Origin: Bacteroidota bacterium
GTDB taxonomy: Bacteria; Bacteroidota; Bacteroidia; AKYH767-A; 2013-40CM-41-45
Direction of reading: 5' to 3'
DNA length: 64,000 bases
NCBI GenBank assembly: GCA_016713765.1
Contig: JADJON010000003.1
Location: 1 to 64,000 of the forward strand
The notes below the pieces were generated by a model. It was given only the letters and a program-made list of their open reading frames with translations. It ran no database searches and was not told the DNA's origin. Below are positions 45,387-55,425 of the stretch, piece by piece. The position numbers were made by a program, and so were the translations under genes. Every line of letters starts with the position of its first letter. Positions within the stretch are counted from its first letter, which is position 1.

Positions 45387-46577
45387 ATGTTCAAACTGCT
45401 CAGCACCTTCCTCTCCGCCTCTGTTCTCTTTGTCTTGTCGTATTTTTTCAGCCCGGAATCGGGGCCGCATGTCAGCATAGACGCGCCGCCACAGATCCGC
45501 CCGGGCGAATCAGCGGAAGTCAGGCTGACCGTCGATAAAGGTTCCATGACCGGTTTTGCCCGACTGCAAGTCTTTCTTCCGGAAGGACTGACGGCTGACG
45601 GCGGCGCCTTGCAGAACTCCCAGTTCCTGCACGAAGACAATTTCATCAAGTTCATCTGGATCGATCTGCCGACAGATTCGATATTCACGGTCAGTCTGTT
45701 CCTGCATGTTGCACCGGACGCACAGGGAACCAAATACCTGAACGGGTTCTTCTCTTATCTGGAAGAAGAAGTTTCCAAAAAAATCACCTTCCAGGAAACC
45801 GCGATCGAGATCAGCCCGAACGCAATGGCCACTACCCTTCCGAAACCCGATGTTACCCGTCGGATCATTGCCAACAATCCCGAAAACGGTTCCTATCGCG
45901 TTGAGCTTGACATCCGTCCCAACAGCGGACAACTATCGGCCCGTTTCATCGATCAGCTTCCGGCAGGATTCACGGCCGAAGCGATCGAGTCCAAGGGCGC
46001 GGAGTTCAGCCAGGATGCGGAAAAAGTGATCTTCCGTTGGACGGCACTCCCGCAGGATTCCCTGTTCACGATCAGTTATCAGGCGACAGGCCCCGTTACA
46101 GCCGGTGCCCCGGAAATTTCCGGTATGCTGGTTTTTGGAACCGAAGCCATCGACTTGAATGACGCCACCGCGGCCACGGATACCGAACCTGCCGACCTGA
46201 TCGTGGAAGAACTGCTTGCTACCACAGCAGCGAAAGAAAGCAACCCGACAGCCTCATCAGCACCTGCCGACATTTCCGTTCCTGCGCCCCAAGCCGGATT
46301 GTACTTCACCGTTCAGGTCGCTGCCACGAACCGCAGTCCGAAGCGTGATAACGCCTGGTTCGAGAGCCGTTTTCACTTCAACCGCCAGGTCAGCCGAACC
46401 GAGCATGAGGGCTGGAACAAGTACCTGATCGGACAGTTTCCTTCCTATGAAGAAGCCCGTTCCGTTCGGGATAAGGCGCGTGGTGAAGTCACGGATGCCT
46501 TTGTGGTGGCTTACGATGAAAACGGGAACCGCATTCCCGTAGGCCAGGCCCTCAGCCGGAAACCCTTGAATCAGTAA
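45387..46577 (+). CDS. Membrane-anchored protein with C-terminal SPOR-like domain
   Basis: 396 residues. A hydrophobic N-terminus (FLSASVLFVLSYFFS) acts as signal or anchor. Two related beta-rich repeats follow (residues 35-130 and 150-250), each with the pattern (I/V)xFxW..LP.DS.FT(V/I)S (IKFIWIDLPTDSIFTVSLF and VIFRWTALPQDSLFTISYQ); I do not recognise the family. A Thr/Ala/Pro/Glu-rich linker precedes the C-terminal 80 residues (YFTVQVAATNRSPKR..WNKYLIGQFPSYEEARSVRDKARGEVTDAFVVAY), which resemble a SPOR peptidoglycan-binding domain. A role at the cell wall is therefore plausible. Start ATG 45387. Confidence 0.7.
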   Translation: MFKLLSTFLSASVLFVLSYFFSPESGPHVSIDAPPQIRPGESAEVRLTVDKGSMTGFARLQVFLPEGLTADGGALQNSQFLHEDNFIKFIWIDLPTDSIFTVSLFLHVAPDAQGTKYLNGFFSYLEEEVSKKITFQETAIEISPNAMATTLPKPDVTRRIIANNPENGSYRVELDIRPNSGQLSARFIDQLPAGFTAEAIESKGAEFSQDAEKVIFRWTALPQDSLFTISYQATGPVTAGAPEISGMLVFGTEAIDLNDATAATDTEPADLIVEELLATTAAKESNPTASSAPADISVPAPQAGLYFTVQVAATNRSPKRDNAWFESRFHFNRQVSRTEHEGWNKYLIGQFPSYEEARSVRDKARGEVTDAFVVAYDENGNRIPVGQALSRKPLNQ

Positions 46578-46656
46578 GCAGTATAACAGGGATCATTCTA
46601 CCCACTCCACTGGACATCGCCACCGGCCGGCACCTACGTGCATGCAATCCGACACC

Positions 46657-48048
46657 ATGATCAAGAAAGTACTGCTACCGCTTCTCCTGCTTTTCAGTTG
46701 CTCACAAGTCGTCGTTGCGGATGAACCGAATCAGACGAGTACCGAGACCGAAAAAAGCCGTCCGGTACGTTTGCCGACACTGGGCATCAGTCATGGTGTG
46801 ATGAGTTTCATCGGCGATATCGGTTACCATCGTTTCAATGAGCCGTTATGGAATCGTTCCGGTTTGCAATTCGACCTGCAGTATCCCCTCCTGCCCCGTT
46901 TCAGTGTTTCAGCCTTTCTTCTTTCCGGCCGTATCGGGTCGAATGATTATGTCCCGGAACGCCCGTTGAACTTCCGTGCATCCATCGTTTCGGAAGGCGT
47001 ATTGTTGCGCTACGAATGGATCAGCAATAAAATGAACCAACAGATCCTCATCCCGTACATTACGGGCGGGATCGGTTACACCTTCTTCATGTCCAAAGCC
47101 GATCTGAAGGACGGCCAGGGACGCACGTATCACTACTGGAGCGACGGTTCCATCCGCGACCTCGCGGAAGATGCTCCGAATGCTGCGGATGCGGTCAGGA
47201 TCTACCGGGATTATGACTACGAAACGGACCTGCGCGACGCCAACCTCGACGGTTTTGGGAAGTATCGCCCAGGCACATTGACGATACCAGCGGGAGCGGG
47301 TGTCCGGATGCGAATTTCCGGACGTTGCTCCATTCAACTGGGTACGATCCTTCACCTCTACCGGACCGATCTGTTGGAATCCGTCAACGCGGAAAGTGCC
47401 GGCAGCCGCAAAGGAAATTCGGATAACGACAAACTCGTCTTCACCTCAACGGGCTTTCGTTACGATTTCTCGGGTCCGCGGGAAAACAGTAAGAAGGCAA
47501 AAGGTTATCGGGTGCGGAAGGAGGACGTGAAGAACATCGACTTCAATGCCTTGTTGTCGGAAGACGCCGACGGCGACGGAGTTCCGGATGTCCGGGATGA
47601 TTCGGCCGCATCGCCGGAAGTCGCACGCAAGAACGTGGATGTATCGGGCAAACCGGTGGATACCGATTATGACGGCATCCCCGATTACCGCGACAAAGAA
47701 CCGAACAGCGGCCGCGACGCGGTGGTAACGGAGGAAGGCATTACCATCACCCAACAAATGGTGGAAGAGAAATTCCGTCGCGACTCACTGGAAGCACTGC
47801 CTGCTGTTCGTGAATATCTACAGAGCTTTGACCGTCTGACACAGCGCAAGGCAGCGGCAGGTCAGCCGCCTCAGCCGCAAGACCGGACCTTTATCCCATC
47901 GCAGTATCTCCGACTCGACCGCGACCTGAACGGCACCATTTCACCGAATGAAGTAAGTGCAGCGATCGACGAGTACATGGAAGGCAAATCGCCGTATACG
48001 GTGGCGGAATTTTATCAGTTGATTGATTATTTCTTCGGTCAACGACGA

Positions 48049-48051
<3 letters not shown>
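46657..48051 (+). CDS. Outer membrane beta-barrel protein with TSP3-type calcium repeats
   Basis: About 464 residues from ATG 46657 (an in-frame ATG at 46642 adds five). Signal peptide [20 protein letters not shown]. Residues 40-270 look like an eight-strand-type beta-barrel ([18 protein letters not shown]..., [37 protein letters not shown]). Then two TSP3-like aspartate-rich loops, [13 protein letters not shown] and [14 protein letters not shown], at about 305-350, and near the C-terminus an EF-hand-like [13 protein letters not shown]. The calcium loops sit where OmpA-type proteins link barrel and OmpA domain, but no OmpA domain is present. Its TAG stop is the first triplet of a heptad array. 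Confidence 0.78.
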
Positions 48052-48167
<116 letters not shown>

Positions 48168-48234
48168 TGGATACAGGATTCATCCTTCCACCGCGATCAC
48201 TTCGGCTTGTAAGTTTGGCGTTGAAACGATTATT

Positions 48235-49455
48235 TGTACTAGTTAGTATTTAATCTGACAGATAAGGGTTATCTTTAGGATACGAAACATAACAATAACC
48301 CCTAAACTGTCAGACAATGAATACAGAAGCTAAGTTAATCAAAACCAAGTTAGGCTTGTTGAAGTTAGCCGAACAATTGGGTAATGTATCCCAGGCGTGC
48401 AAAGTGATGGGCTATTCACGGGATAGTTTCTATCGGATCAAAGAGTTGTACGATACCGGTGGGGAGACGGCTCTGCAGGAGATCAGTCGGAAGAAGCCGA
48501 TACTGGCCAATCGGATGGATATAGCCTGGGAGAACGCCATCGTACAGATGGCCACCGACTATCCGGCCTACGGTCAGCTTCGTGCATCGAACGAGTTGCG
48601 TAAGAAGGGGATTTCTGTTTCACCGGCCGGGGTACGGTATATCTGGATGCGGCATGATCTGGAGACCTTTGCCAAGCGTCTGAGCGCTTTGGAGGCGAAA
48701 GTGGCTCAAGACGGACTGATTCTCACCGAAGCGCAACTGGTTGCCATGGAAAAGAAACGGGAACAGCAGGAAGCCATTGGCGAGATTGAAACCGAACACC
48801 CCGGTTACCTTGGAGCCCAGGACACGTATTATGTGGGCAATATCAAGGGTGTAGGCCGGATTTACCAGCAAACCTTCATCGACACCTACAGCAAAGTAGC
48901 CTTTGCCAAATTGTATGACCGTAAGAACGCCTTGACGGCAGCCGATATGCTCAACGACAAGGTGCTACCATTCTTTGAGGAGCATGGCTTGCCGCTGCTT
49001 CGGGTACTCACAGACCGGGGTACAGAGTACAACGGCAAGCGGGAGAGTCATGAGTACAGTCTTTATCTGACACTGGAGGATATCGATCATAGCCGTACCA
49101 AGGCCCGGCATCCTCAAACCAACGGCATCTGCGAACGCTTCCATCGGACAATCCAGAACGAGTTTTATGCGGTTGCCTTCCGAAAAAGGTCGTTGGATCG
49201 CTGGAGGAATTACAGAAGGATCTGGATCAGTGGATAGAAGAGTACAACTGTGAAAGGACACACACCGGAAAATACTGCTTTGGTAAAACACCAATGGAGA
49301 CATTCCTGGACAGCATACCCTTGGCGCAAAGTAAAATGCTCGATAAATTAGCAACCGGTTAAAAGTTATTCCGGGCGACGGATCCTTAAAAATCCGTCAG
49401 ACCGGAAATAACTTTTAACCAACCCTGTCTGTCAGGTGAAGTTCTAACTATTACA
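48235..49455 (+). mobile_element. IS481-family insertion sequence, complete
   Basis: 1221 bp. The ends are imperfect inverted repeats starting with TGT: left TGTACTAGTTAG...CTGACAGA..GGGTT (48235-48272), right complement TGTAATAGTTAG...CTGACAGA..GGGTT (49455-49420). It is flanked by a perfect 7-bp target duplication GATTATT (48228-48234 and 49456-49462). It carries one transposase gene with a frame break near the 3' end. It separates two heptad arrays that lie in the same original intergenic region. Confidence 0.93.
48317..49360 (+). pseudogene. IS481-type DDE transposase, frame break near 49195
   Basis: The N-terminal helix-turn-helix region is [32 protein letters not shown]. The rve integrase core runs from about residue 155 ([34 protein letters not shown]), with [13 protein letters not shown] carrying the second Asp and [19 protein letters not shown] the Glu region. 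After AFRK the frame is lost at a run of five A's (49184-49188 region). Inserting one A, or a -1 shift, restores [39 protein letters not shown] to TAA 49358-49360. The damage may be a sequence error, a genuine mutation or programmed -1 frameshifting. Confidence 0.88.
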
Positions 49456-49466
49456 GATTATTGACC

Positions 49467-49557
49467 TATACTGTTTACTGTTTACTATTCACTATTCACT
49501 ATTCACTATTCACTATTCACTATTCACTATTCACTATTCGCTATTCGCTGTTCACTC
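49467..49557 (+). repeat. Heptad array, TTCACTA x 12-13
   Basis: 7-bp units TTTACTG, TTTACTA, then seven identical TTCACTA, then TTCGCTA, TTCGCTG, TTCACTC. It starts 5 nt after the target duplication of the insertion sequence and resembles the unit family at 1462-1496 and 29442-29483. Between 49558 and 49678 no gene is seen. Confidence 0.95.
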
Positions 49558-49678
49558 CCCACCCTCTTCCTACCTATTTCGACCTTTTGTAAGGATTTCG
49601 GGCTTTTTTAGAAAACTACGGGCAACTTCTCTGGTACAATGTTACACGCCGGCCTATATCCGGACGTGAACCATTACC

Positions 49679-52087
49679 ATGCTGCAACACCCACTCCAGA
49701 TCCTTTACATCGAGGATGATGATCTTGACCGGATGATCATGAAACGTGCCCTGAACAGTTCGGGCTTGCCGGTAGAATTAAGATTCGCGGAAAACATCGA
49801 TGCGGGCCGAGAAGCCACGCAGGGGGTCGAATACGACTGTATTTTTCTGGATTATAATCTACCCGGCGGTACGGGTCTGGAATTGTTGAAAGTGATCCGT
49901 GCTTCGGGCAATAACTCCCCGATCATCATCGTCACATCTCAGGGTGATGAGAAGATCGCTGTGGAAGCCATGAAAAACGGCGCCAACGATTATATTCCGA
50001 AGAGTTTCCTGTCTGCCGACGGCCTCTCGCAAAGTCTTCGCTTCGTACTTCGATTCCGGGATCAGGAAAGGGAACGCATACGGCTGCAGGAGGAACTCAA
50101 CGCCGCGCAGCAGCAGTTGCAGGCTGTAGCTTCCAACTCACCGATCATCCTGTTTGCATTCGACCAGAACCAGCAGCTTGCGCTGCTGGAAGGCCGCAGT
50201 CAAACGCTTTTCGGCATTGCTCCGGAAGCGGTACTCCACCAGGGGCTTATCGAAGTCCAAAGCAAGCTGCCGATGAACGCGGAAGACGTCACTACCGCGA
50301 TGCACGGAAAGGAAGTCACGACAGTAGTGGCATTCAACGACCGATATTTCGAGATCTACTACGCGCCGGTACGTGATGCCAGTCAGCAGATCTCCGGTGT
50401 CATGGGAATCGCGGCGGACATCACGACCCACAAAGCGGCAGAAGACCAATTGCTACAAGCAAAGCAGATGGCCGAGGAAACTTCGCGCATGAAGGAACAA
50501 TTCCTCGCCAACATGAGTCATGAGATCCGAACCCCGATGAACGGGATCATCGGCCTGACCAGGATCCTGCTGGAAACATCGCTCACAGAAGAACAAGAAC
50601 GCTATCTCCAATCCATCAAGACCTGCTCGAACAATCTTTTGGTGATCATCAACGACATCCTGGATTTTTCAAAGATCGAAGCCGGCAAGATGAACTTCGA
50701 ACAAGTGCCGTTCAGGATGAACGACATCGTTGCGCATACGATCGAGTTGTTCCAGACCAAGGCCGATGAAAAATCGATCCGGCTGGTGCAGGAGATCGAC
50801 TCGCAAGTGCCGATGGCGTTGATCGGTGACCCTACCCGACTGAGTCAGATCCTGAACAACCTGGTCAGCAATGCCATCAAGTTCACCGACAAGGGCGACG
50901 TGACGGTTCGGTTGAGCCTTCGGTCGAAACGGGACCAGGATGTCACGGTCGATTTCGAAGTCCGGGACAGCGGAATCGGCATCCCTGAAAAGAGCCTCGA
51001 CAGCATCTTTGAGAGCTTCACCCAGGCATCGAGCGACACGACCCGAAAGTTCGGCGGTACCGGTCTCGGGCTTACCATTGTGAAGAAGCTCATTGAATTG
51101 CAGGGCGGCGCAATCACCGTCCGCAGCAAGGTCGGTCAGGGTACCACCTTCGCTTTTCACATCAGTTTCCCGATCGCGACGGAAGCTTCCTTCCGTCCGG
51201 TGGAGATGATCCAGGAAGACAAGCTGGATATCTCGCATCTGCGCATTCTGATCGCGGAAGACAATCCCGTGAACCAGTTGATCGTGAAAAAGCTGTTCAA
51301 AGACTGGAAGACCGAAGTACAATTCGCCGACAACGGCAAACTGGCGATTGAGCAATTGCAGCAGGCGAATTTCGACCTGATCCTGATGGATATCCAAATG
51401 CCCGAAATGGACGGAAACACGGCGGCTCACTACATCCGCACCGAGTTACCGGAACCTTTCCGGAGCATCCCGATCATGGCCATGACCGCACACGCCACGC
51501 AGGCCGAACGGGACAAATCCTTTCAGGTCGGTATGAACGAGTATATCAGCAAGCCGTTTGATCCGGCGGAGCTTAGAAAAAAGATCCTGGCTATAACCCA
51601 AGACCGTAAAACTCCGTTAAATCAAGCTGCCGAACCGGCCGCAACTACCACTACGGTGCTACTCCCTGAATCCAACAACAACGGAAACGTGACGAAAAAT
51701 CCAGCCAGCCCTGAACAGGTGCAGGCAATCCTGTCCGAGCACAAGATCAACCTCACTTATCTAAAGTCGATCGCTGACGGCAACGACGGGTTCATCATTG
51801 AGATGATCGAGATGTTCCTGAACAAGACGCCGGAAGCGTTGGAGAAGATGGAAGCCTGTTTCCGGGAAAAGAACTGGGAGGAATTGCGTCAGATCGCCCA
51901 CCGCATCAAACCCTCGTTTGGTTATGTAGGGTTGGCGACTACCCAGCAGATGCTGGCGGAGATCGAGAAACTCAGTGAAGACCCGAGTGGCGATCCCTCG
52001 CGTGTAGGGACCTTGATGGGAGAGGTTCGGCAGATCAGCCGGTCCGCCTTTTCACAATTGGAACAGGAACTAGGCAGTATGCGCTGA
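49679..52087 (+). CDS. Hybrid histidine kinase: REC-PAS-HisKA-HATPase-REC-HPt
   Basis: 802 residues, cytoplasmic. An N-terminal receiver domain (7-125) has Asp58 (FLDYNLPGG) and presumably takes phosphate from another kinase. A PAS-like domain lies at about 145-255, then a short coiled coil. HisKA has His281 (NMSHEIRTPMNG). The HATPase domain has NNLVSNAIKF, DSGIGI and FGGTGLGLTIVK. The second receiver has Asp571 (ILMDIQMPEMDG) and the HPt domain His741 (QIAHRIKPS). Opening with a receiver suggests it sits in the middle of a signalling chain rather than at its start. Next gene on the strand, beyond a terminator, is a stand-alone receiver that may be its output. Confidence 0.93.
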   Translation: MLQHPLQILYIEDDDLDRMIMKRALNSSGLPVELRFAENIDAGREATQGVEYDCIFLDYNLPGGTGLELLKVIRASGNNSPIIIVTSQGDEKIAVEAMKNGANDYIPKSFLSADGLSQSLRFVLRFRDQERERIRLQEELNAAQQQLQAVASNSPIILFAFDQNQQLALLEGRSQTLFGIAPEAVLHQGLIEVQSKLPMNAEDVTTAMHGKEVTTVVAFNDRYFEIYYAPVRDASQQISGVMGIAADITTHKAAEDQLLQAKQMAEETSRMKEQFLANMSHEIRTPMNGIIGLTRILLETSLTEEQERYLQSIKTCSNNLLVIINDILDFSKIEAGKMNFEQVPFRMNDIVAHTIELFQTKADEKSIRLVQEIDSQVPMALIGDPTRLSQILNNLVSNAIKFTDKGDVTVRLSLRSKRDQDVTVDFEVRDSGIGIPEKSLDSIFESFTQASSDTTRKFGGTGLGLTIVKKLIELQGGAITVRSKVGQGTTFAFHISFPIATEASFRPVEMIQEDKLDISHLRILIAEDNPVNQLIVKKLFKDWKTEVQFADNGKLAIEQLQQANFDLILMDIQMPEMDGNTAAHYIRTELPEPFRSIPIMAMTAHATQAERDKSFQVGMNEYISKPFDPAELRKKILAITQDRKTPLNQAAEPAATTTTVLLPESNNNGNVTKNPASPEQVQAILSEHKINLTYLKSIADGNDGFIIEMIEMFLNKTPEALEKMEACFREKNWEELRQIAHRIKPSFGYVGLATTQQMLAEIEKLSEDPSGDPSRVGTLMGEVRQISRSAFSQLEQELGSMR

Positions 52088-52138
52088 AGCCGAAGCTTAT
52101 GCAGTAATTACTGACCTTCCCCTCTTGAAAACTTCAAC

Positions 52139-52169
52139 ACCGCTCCGGAATGTTCCGGGGCGGTTTTTG
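52139..52169 (+). terminator. Terminator between hybrid kinase and receiver genes
   Basis: ACCGCTCCGGA, loop ATGT, TCCGGGGCGGT then TTTT: 11-bp stem with one T-G pair. Confidence 0.88.
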
Positions 52170-52201
52170 CTTTTATCGCTATCTTTCGGCCTCTTAGAAG
52201 A

Positions 52202-52567
52202 ATGAAGATCCTCGTTTGCGAAGACGATGAAATGGTGCTGAAGATGGTGGAGTTCAAGCTCCGAAAGGATGGCTATGAAGTCCAGTTAGCAGGAGATGGG
52301 AAAGCCGCGCTTGACCAGATCCGCAGCTTTCAACCTGACCTTATCATCACTGACATCATGATGCCCTACCTCACCGGTCTGGAGATCGTCCACCAGGTGC
52401 GGAAGACGCTCAATCTTGCCACGCCAATCATCATCGTTTCTTCTATTGGCTTGGAGAAGACCGTTTTGGAAGCGTTTCAGCTAGGCGCCGACGACTTTAT
52501 CACCAAGCCATTCAGCCCGAATGAGCTTTCTGTAAGGGTGAAAAAGTTATTGATGAAAACGGCCTGA
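52202..52567 (+). CDS. Single-domain response regulator
   Basis: 121 residues, only a receiver domain: acidic pocket CEDDE at 7-10, phospho-acceptor Asp51 in LIITDIMMPYLTG, the conserved Thr/Ser at the SSIG site and Lys in FITKPF. No output domain. It could act by protein-protein contact, for example on the synthase or HEAT-repeat protein downstream, or carry phosphate in a relay with the kinase at 49679. Preceded by a TATCTTTCG element resembling the -7 consensus. Confidence 0.93.
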   Translation: MKILVCEDDEMVLKMVEFKLRKDGYEVQLAGDGKAALDQIRSFQPDLIITDIMMPYLTGLEIVHQVRKTLNLATPIIIVSSIGLEKTVLEAFQLGADDFITKPFSPNELSVRVKKLLMKTA

Positions 52568-52661
52568 TCCTTGTTTAACTTTTGCTTCCGTATTGCGTAA
52601 AGCAATAAGCGGATTCTGTAGTTAATTTCGCAGTCCGACTTCCGGAATCCCTGCCTAAAAA

Positions 52662-53965
52662 ATGCACAATCGCTTTATTTTCAGACACATAACCCTTTTC
52701 TGGGTTATGCTCTTGCTTTCGGGGGGAAGCTTTCCGCCCAGAGCAAAGGCGATACAGCGATCGTGATCAACGAGCGTACCGACATTGACGCGCTCTTCAA
52801 ACAGGCCAGGGAAGTCAGTTTTGCCGGAAACAACCTCCAGGCAAGACGTATCTTACAACGTATCCTGGAACGAAAGCCGGACTATTACGATGTCCGCACC
52901 TTTCTCGGTCGCACCTATGCATGGGATCGCCAGTATGACAACGCCCGTACCGAACTCAGCCGGGTTCTGATCGATCGGGAAAATGATCAGGACGCGTTAC
53001 TGGCCCTGATCGATGTGGAAGACTGGTCGGGTAATCCCGAAGTGGCCAACCAGTACCTGAAGCTCGGCCTCAGCTACTACCCTACATCGGAGGCTTTGCT
53101 GATGAAGAAAGCCCGGTTGCAGATCAAGGCCGACGACAAGGAAAGCGCCGCGATCACCCTCCGCCGCATCCTGGATTTCAATCCCGGTAATAAAGAAGCG
53201 ATCGATCTGATGAACAGTCTGAATACAGCCCGCTTGAACAACCGGGTTCAGATCAGTTACACCGTCGATTTCTTTGACCAGAAGACTTCCCCCTGGCAAT
53301 TCATCTCGGCGGATATCGGGCGATCCTTCAAGTTCGGATCGGTGATCATGCGCGGAAACGTTGCCGAGCGATTTGGCAATCGTGGCTTGCAATATGAGGT
53401 GGAGAGCTTTCTCCGGCTATTCAAAGGGAACTATGTGAATGCCGCGATGGCTTTTTCTACAGCCGATCAGGTATTCCCCGGACAACGTTACTCGGCCGAG
53501 ATGTACCAAAAGCTACCGTGGGGTTTCGAGCTATCCGGAGGCTTGCGCTATCTGGAATTCACCGATGGTACAACCATCTATACCGGCAGTCTGGGAAATT
53601 ACTTCCGCGATTATTGGATCGCTTTCCGCGCGTTCATCACACCCAAGCCGGACGTAGTGACCTCCGAGAACAGTTTCTTCGCCAGGACTTCCCAGACCCT
53701 CATTCTGACCATGCGTAAATACATGGGCGATGCCGACAACTTCATCGGCTTGCGTGCAGGGCGCGGGGATTCACCTGATGAACGACGGGTGATCGATGCC
53801 ACGACTCCCCGACTACGTTCCTGGTCCGGTGATCTCGAGGTACAGCGTCGGGCATTCGGGCGATGGATTGTCCGGGCCGACATGGGCTATGCCTACGAGG
53901 AGATCCGTCAGGACACCTATCAACAACGTATCACACTGGGACTGCAATTAAGAACCAATTTCTAA
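52662..53965 (+). CDS. YaiO-type TPR and outer membrane beta-barrel protein, frameshift near start
   Basis: The real start is probably ATG 52662 (MHNRFIFRHITLFWVMLLLSG), giving a signal peptide, but the frame breaks at a G6 run (52721-52726). Seven G's would join it to SGGKLSAQSKGDTAIVINERTDIDALF. After the break 400 codons are open from GTG 52763. TPR-like repeats occupy about 15-155 (ARRILQRILERKPDYYDVRTFLGRTYAWDRQYDNARTELSRVL), then a barrel of the YaiO family from about 165 to the end (RVQISYTVDFFDQKTSPWQFISADIGRSF...RQDTYQQRITLGLQLRTNF). YaiO-like proteins are outer membrane components often found with exopolysaccharide synthases. The CotH gene starts 9 nt after its stop. Confidence 0.85.
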
Positions 53966-53973
53966 TCCGCCAC

Positions 53974-55332
53974 ATGCATCGATTCCGGCAAATAATCGCG
54001 CTTCTTTTTCTCGGTTTCGTCCTTTTCTCCGGACAAGTCCTTTCGCAGACACCTGCAAAAGCTCCCGCGAAGGTGAAGGAAGATCCGCGTGTAACAGCCC
54101 GCAGGTTCTTTGAGAAAGACACGATACACACCATTCGGATCTACTTCCCTCAGTGCAACTATTGGGATTCGCTGACCTATTACAAGAAGATCTACGACTC
54201 GCTGGAAGTTTCAACCTATATGTTGGCCACGGTCATCATCGACGGTAAAAAGATGTATTCCTGCGGTGTGCGATTCAAGGGCGAGTCCTCTTATGAATTC
54301 TATCCGGGTAAGAAAAAGCCCTTTCGAATCAAGTTTAACAAATTCGATAAAAAGCAAGATTATCAGGGAATTGAGGAGATTAACTTAAACAACAACTTCA
54401 AGGATCCAACCATGATGCGGGAGAAGTTGTACCTCGACCTGATGAACAAATATGACCTGCCGGCACCTCGCTCCTCTTATGCCAAGGTTTACCTGAACGA
54501 CAAATACTGGGGACTGTACACCCTGACGGAACCGATCGATAACGAGTTCCTGAAAAGCCGGTTCCGCAATGAGGATGGCAACCTGTATCAGGGCGAACCG
54601 GTGGCCAGTATGGCATTTCTGGGTAATGATCCGACCAAATACTGGAACCGGTACGTCAAGAAGAACAATCTGAAGCAGAATGACTGGACCGACCTGGTCA
54701 AGCTCATTAAACTGATCAACGACTCCACCCTCTCGGATGCGGCCTATGCCACTCAGTTGGACGGGATCCTGGATACGGATAAGATGCTGCGCGCCTGGGC
54801 CATCAATAACCTTATCGGGAATATTGATGCCTATAACATCTTTTATCCGCACAACTACTTCATTTACCACGACAGCCTGGATGGACGTTGGAAATGGATC
54901 AGTCTGGATGGCAACTATGCCTTTGCCGCCTGGAACCCGATCATGAACCTGCCCCAACTCCAGCGTATGAGCGTCATGGTACCGGATTCGACCCCCTACC
55001 GGGATCCTCGTCCGCTGATGGAGCGTACGATCGGAAAGAACAGCTTCTATCAAAAACGCTACCTGAACATCCTGAAAGAACTGGTGAATTCCGATTTTCT
55101 TCCGGAACGGATGAACGCGAAAATCGACAGCTTATCGCTCCGGATCCGGGTTTCGGTCTATGCCGACCTGAACAAGATGTACTCAAATGCGGACTTCGAC
55201 ACCAACCTGGAATCGACCCTTGGCGATCCGTTGGACCCGGGTAATTTCATTCCCGGCTTGAAGGCCTACGTTGCCGAGCGCCGACGGTTCATCGAAGCGG
55301 AAATCGAGGAGTTGGAACGAAAATTCCGTTAA
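53974..55332 (+). CDS. Exported CotH-family kinase
   Basis: 452 residues from ATG 53974 (MHRFRQIIALLFLGFVLFSGQVLSQT), which supplies a signal peptide; an upstream in-frame ATG lies inside the YaiO gene and adds no export features. The CotH fold is clear: VRFKGESSYEFYPGKKKPFRIKFNKF, LNNNFKDPTMMREKLYLDLMNKYDLPAPRSSYAKVYLN, GLYTLTEPIDNEFLKSRF, and the catalytic-type LIGNIDAYNIFYPHNYFIYHD followed by WKWISLDGNYAFAAW. Family members are atypical protein kinases of spore coats and surfaces; the bacterial ones outside Bacillus are poorly known. Here it probably works in the periplasm or on the outer surface. It is cotranscribed with the YaiO gene and followed by a terminator. Confidence 0.9.
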   Translation: MHRFRQIIALLFLGFVLFSGQVLSQTPAKAPAKVKEDPRVTARRFFEKDTIHTIRIYFPQCNYWDSLTYYKKIYDSLEVSTYMLATVIIDGKKMYSCGVRFKGESSYEFYPGKKKPFRIKFNKFDKKQDYQGIEEINLNNNFKDPTMMREKLYLDLMNKYDLPAPRSSYAKVYLNDKYWGLYTLTEPIDNEFLKSRFRNEDGNLYQGEPVASMAFLGNDPTKYWNRYVKKNNLKQNDWTDLVKLIKLINDSTLSDAAYATQLDGILDTDKMLRAWAINNLIGNIDAYNIFYPHNYFIYHDSLDGRWKWISLDGNYAFAAWNPIMNLPQLQRMSVMVPDSTPYRDPRPLMERTIGKNSFYQKRYLNILKELVNSDFLPERMNAKIDSLSLRIRVSVYADLNKMYSNADFDTNLESTLGDPLDPGNFIPGLKAYVAERRRFIEAEIEELERKFR

Positions 55333-55350
55333 CATCCCATTCCTAAGAAG

Positions 55351-55375
55351 AAGCGCCCGATCGGCGCTTTTTTTT
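55351..55375 (+). terminator. Terminator after the CotH gene
   Basis: AAGCGCC, loop CGATC, GGCGCTT then T7: a 7-bp GC-rich stem 18 nt after the stop. Confidence 0.85.
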
Positions 55376-55425
55376 GGTGAACTTTCCGGATTTTTACGGG
55401 TATAATCCCGTACCCAATTCCACCG

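Noticed and set aside
53863..53973. Upstream extension of the CotH gene into the YaiO gene
   Set aside because: Gives no signal peptide at the N-terminus and overlaps the coding end of the YaiO protein; ATG 53974 starts a standard signal peptide.
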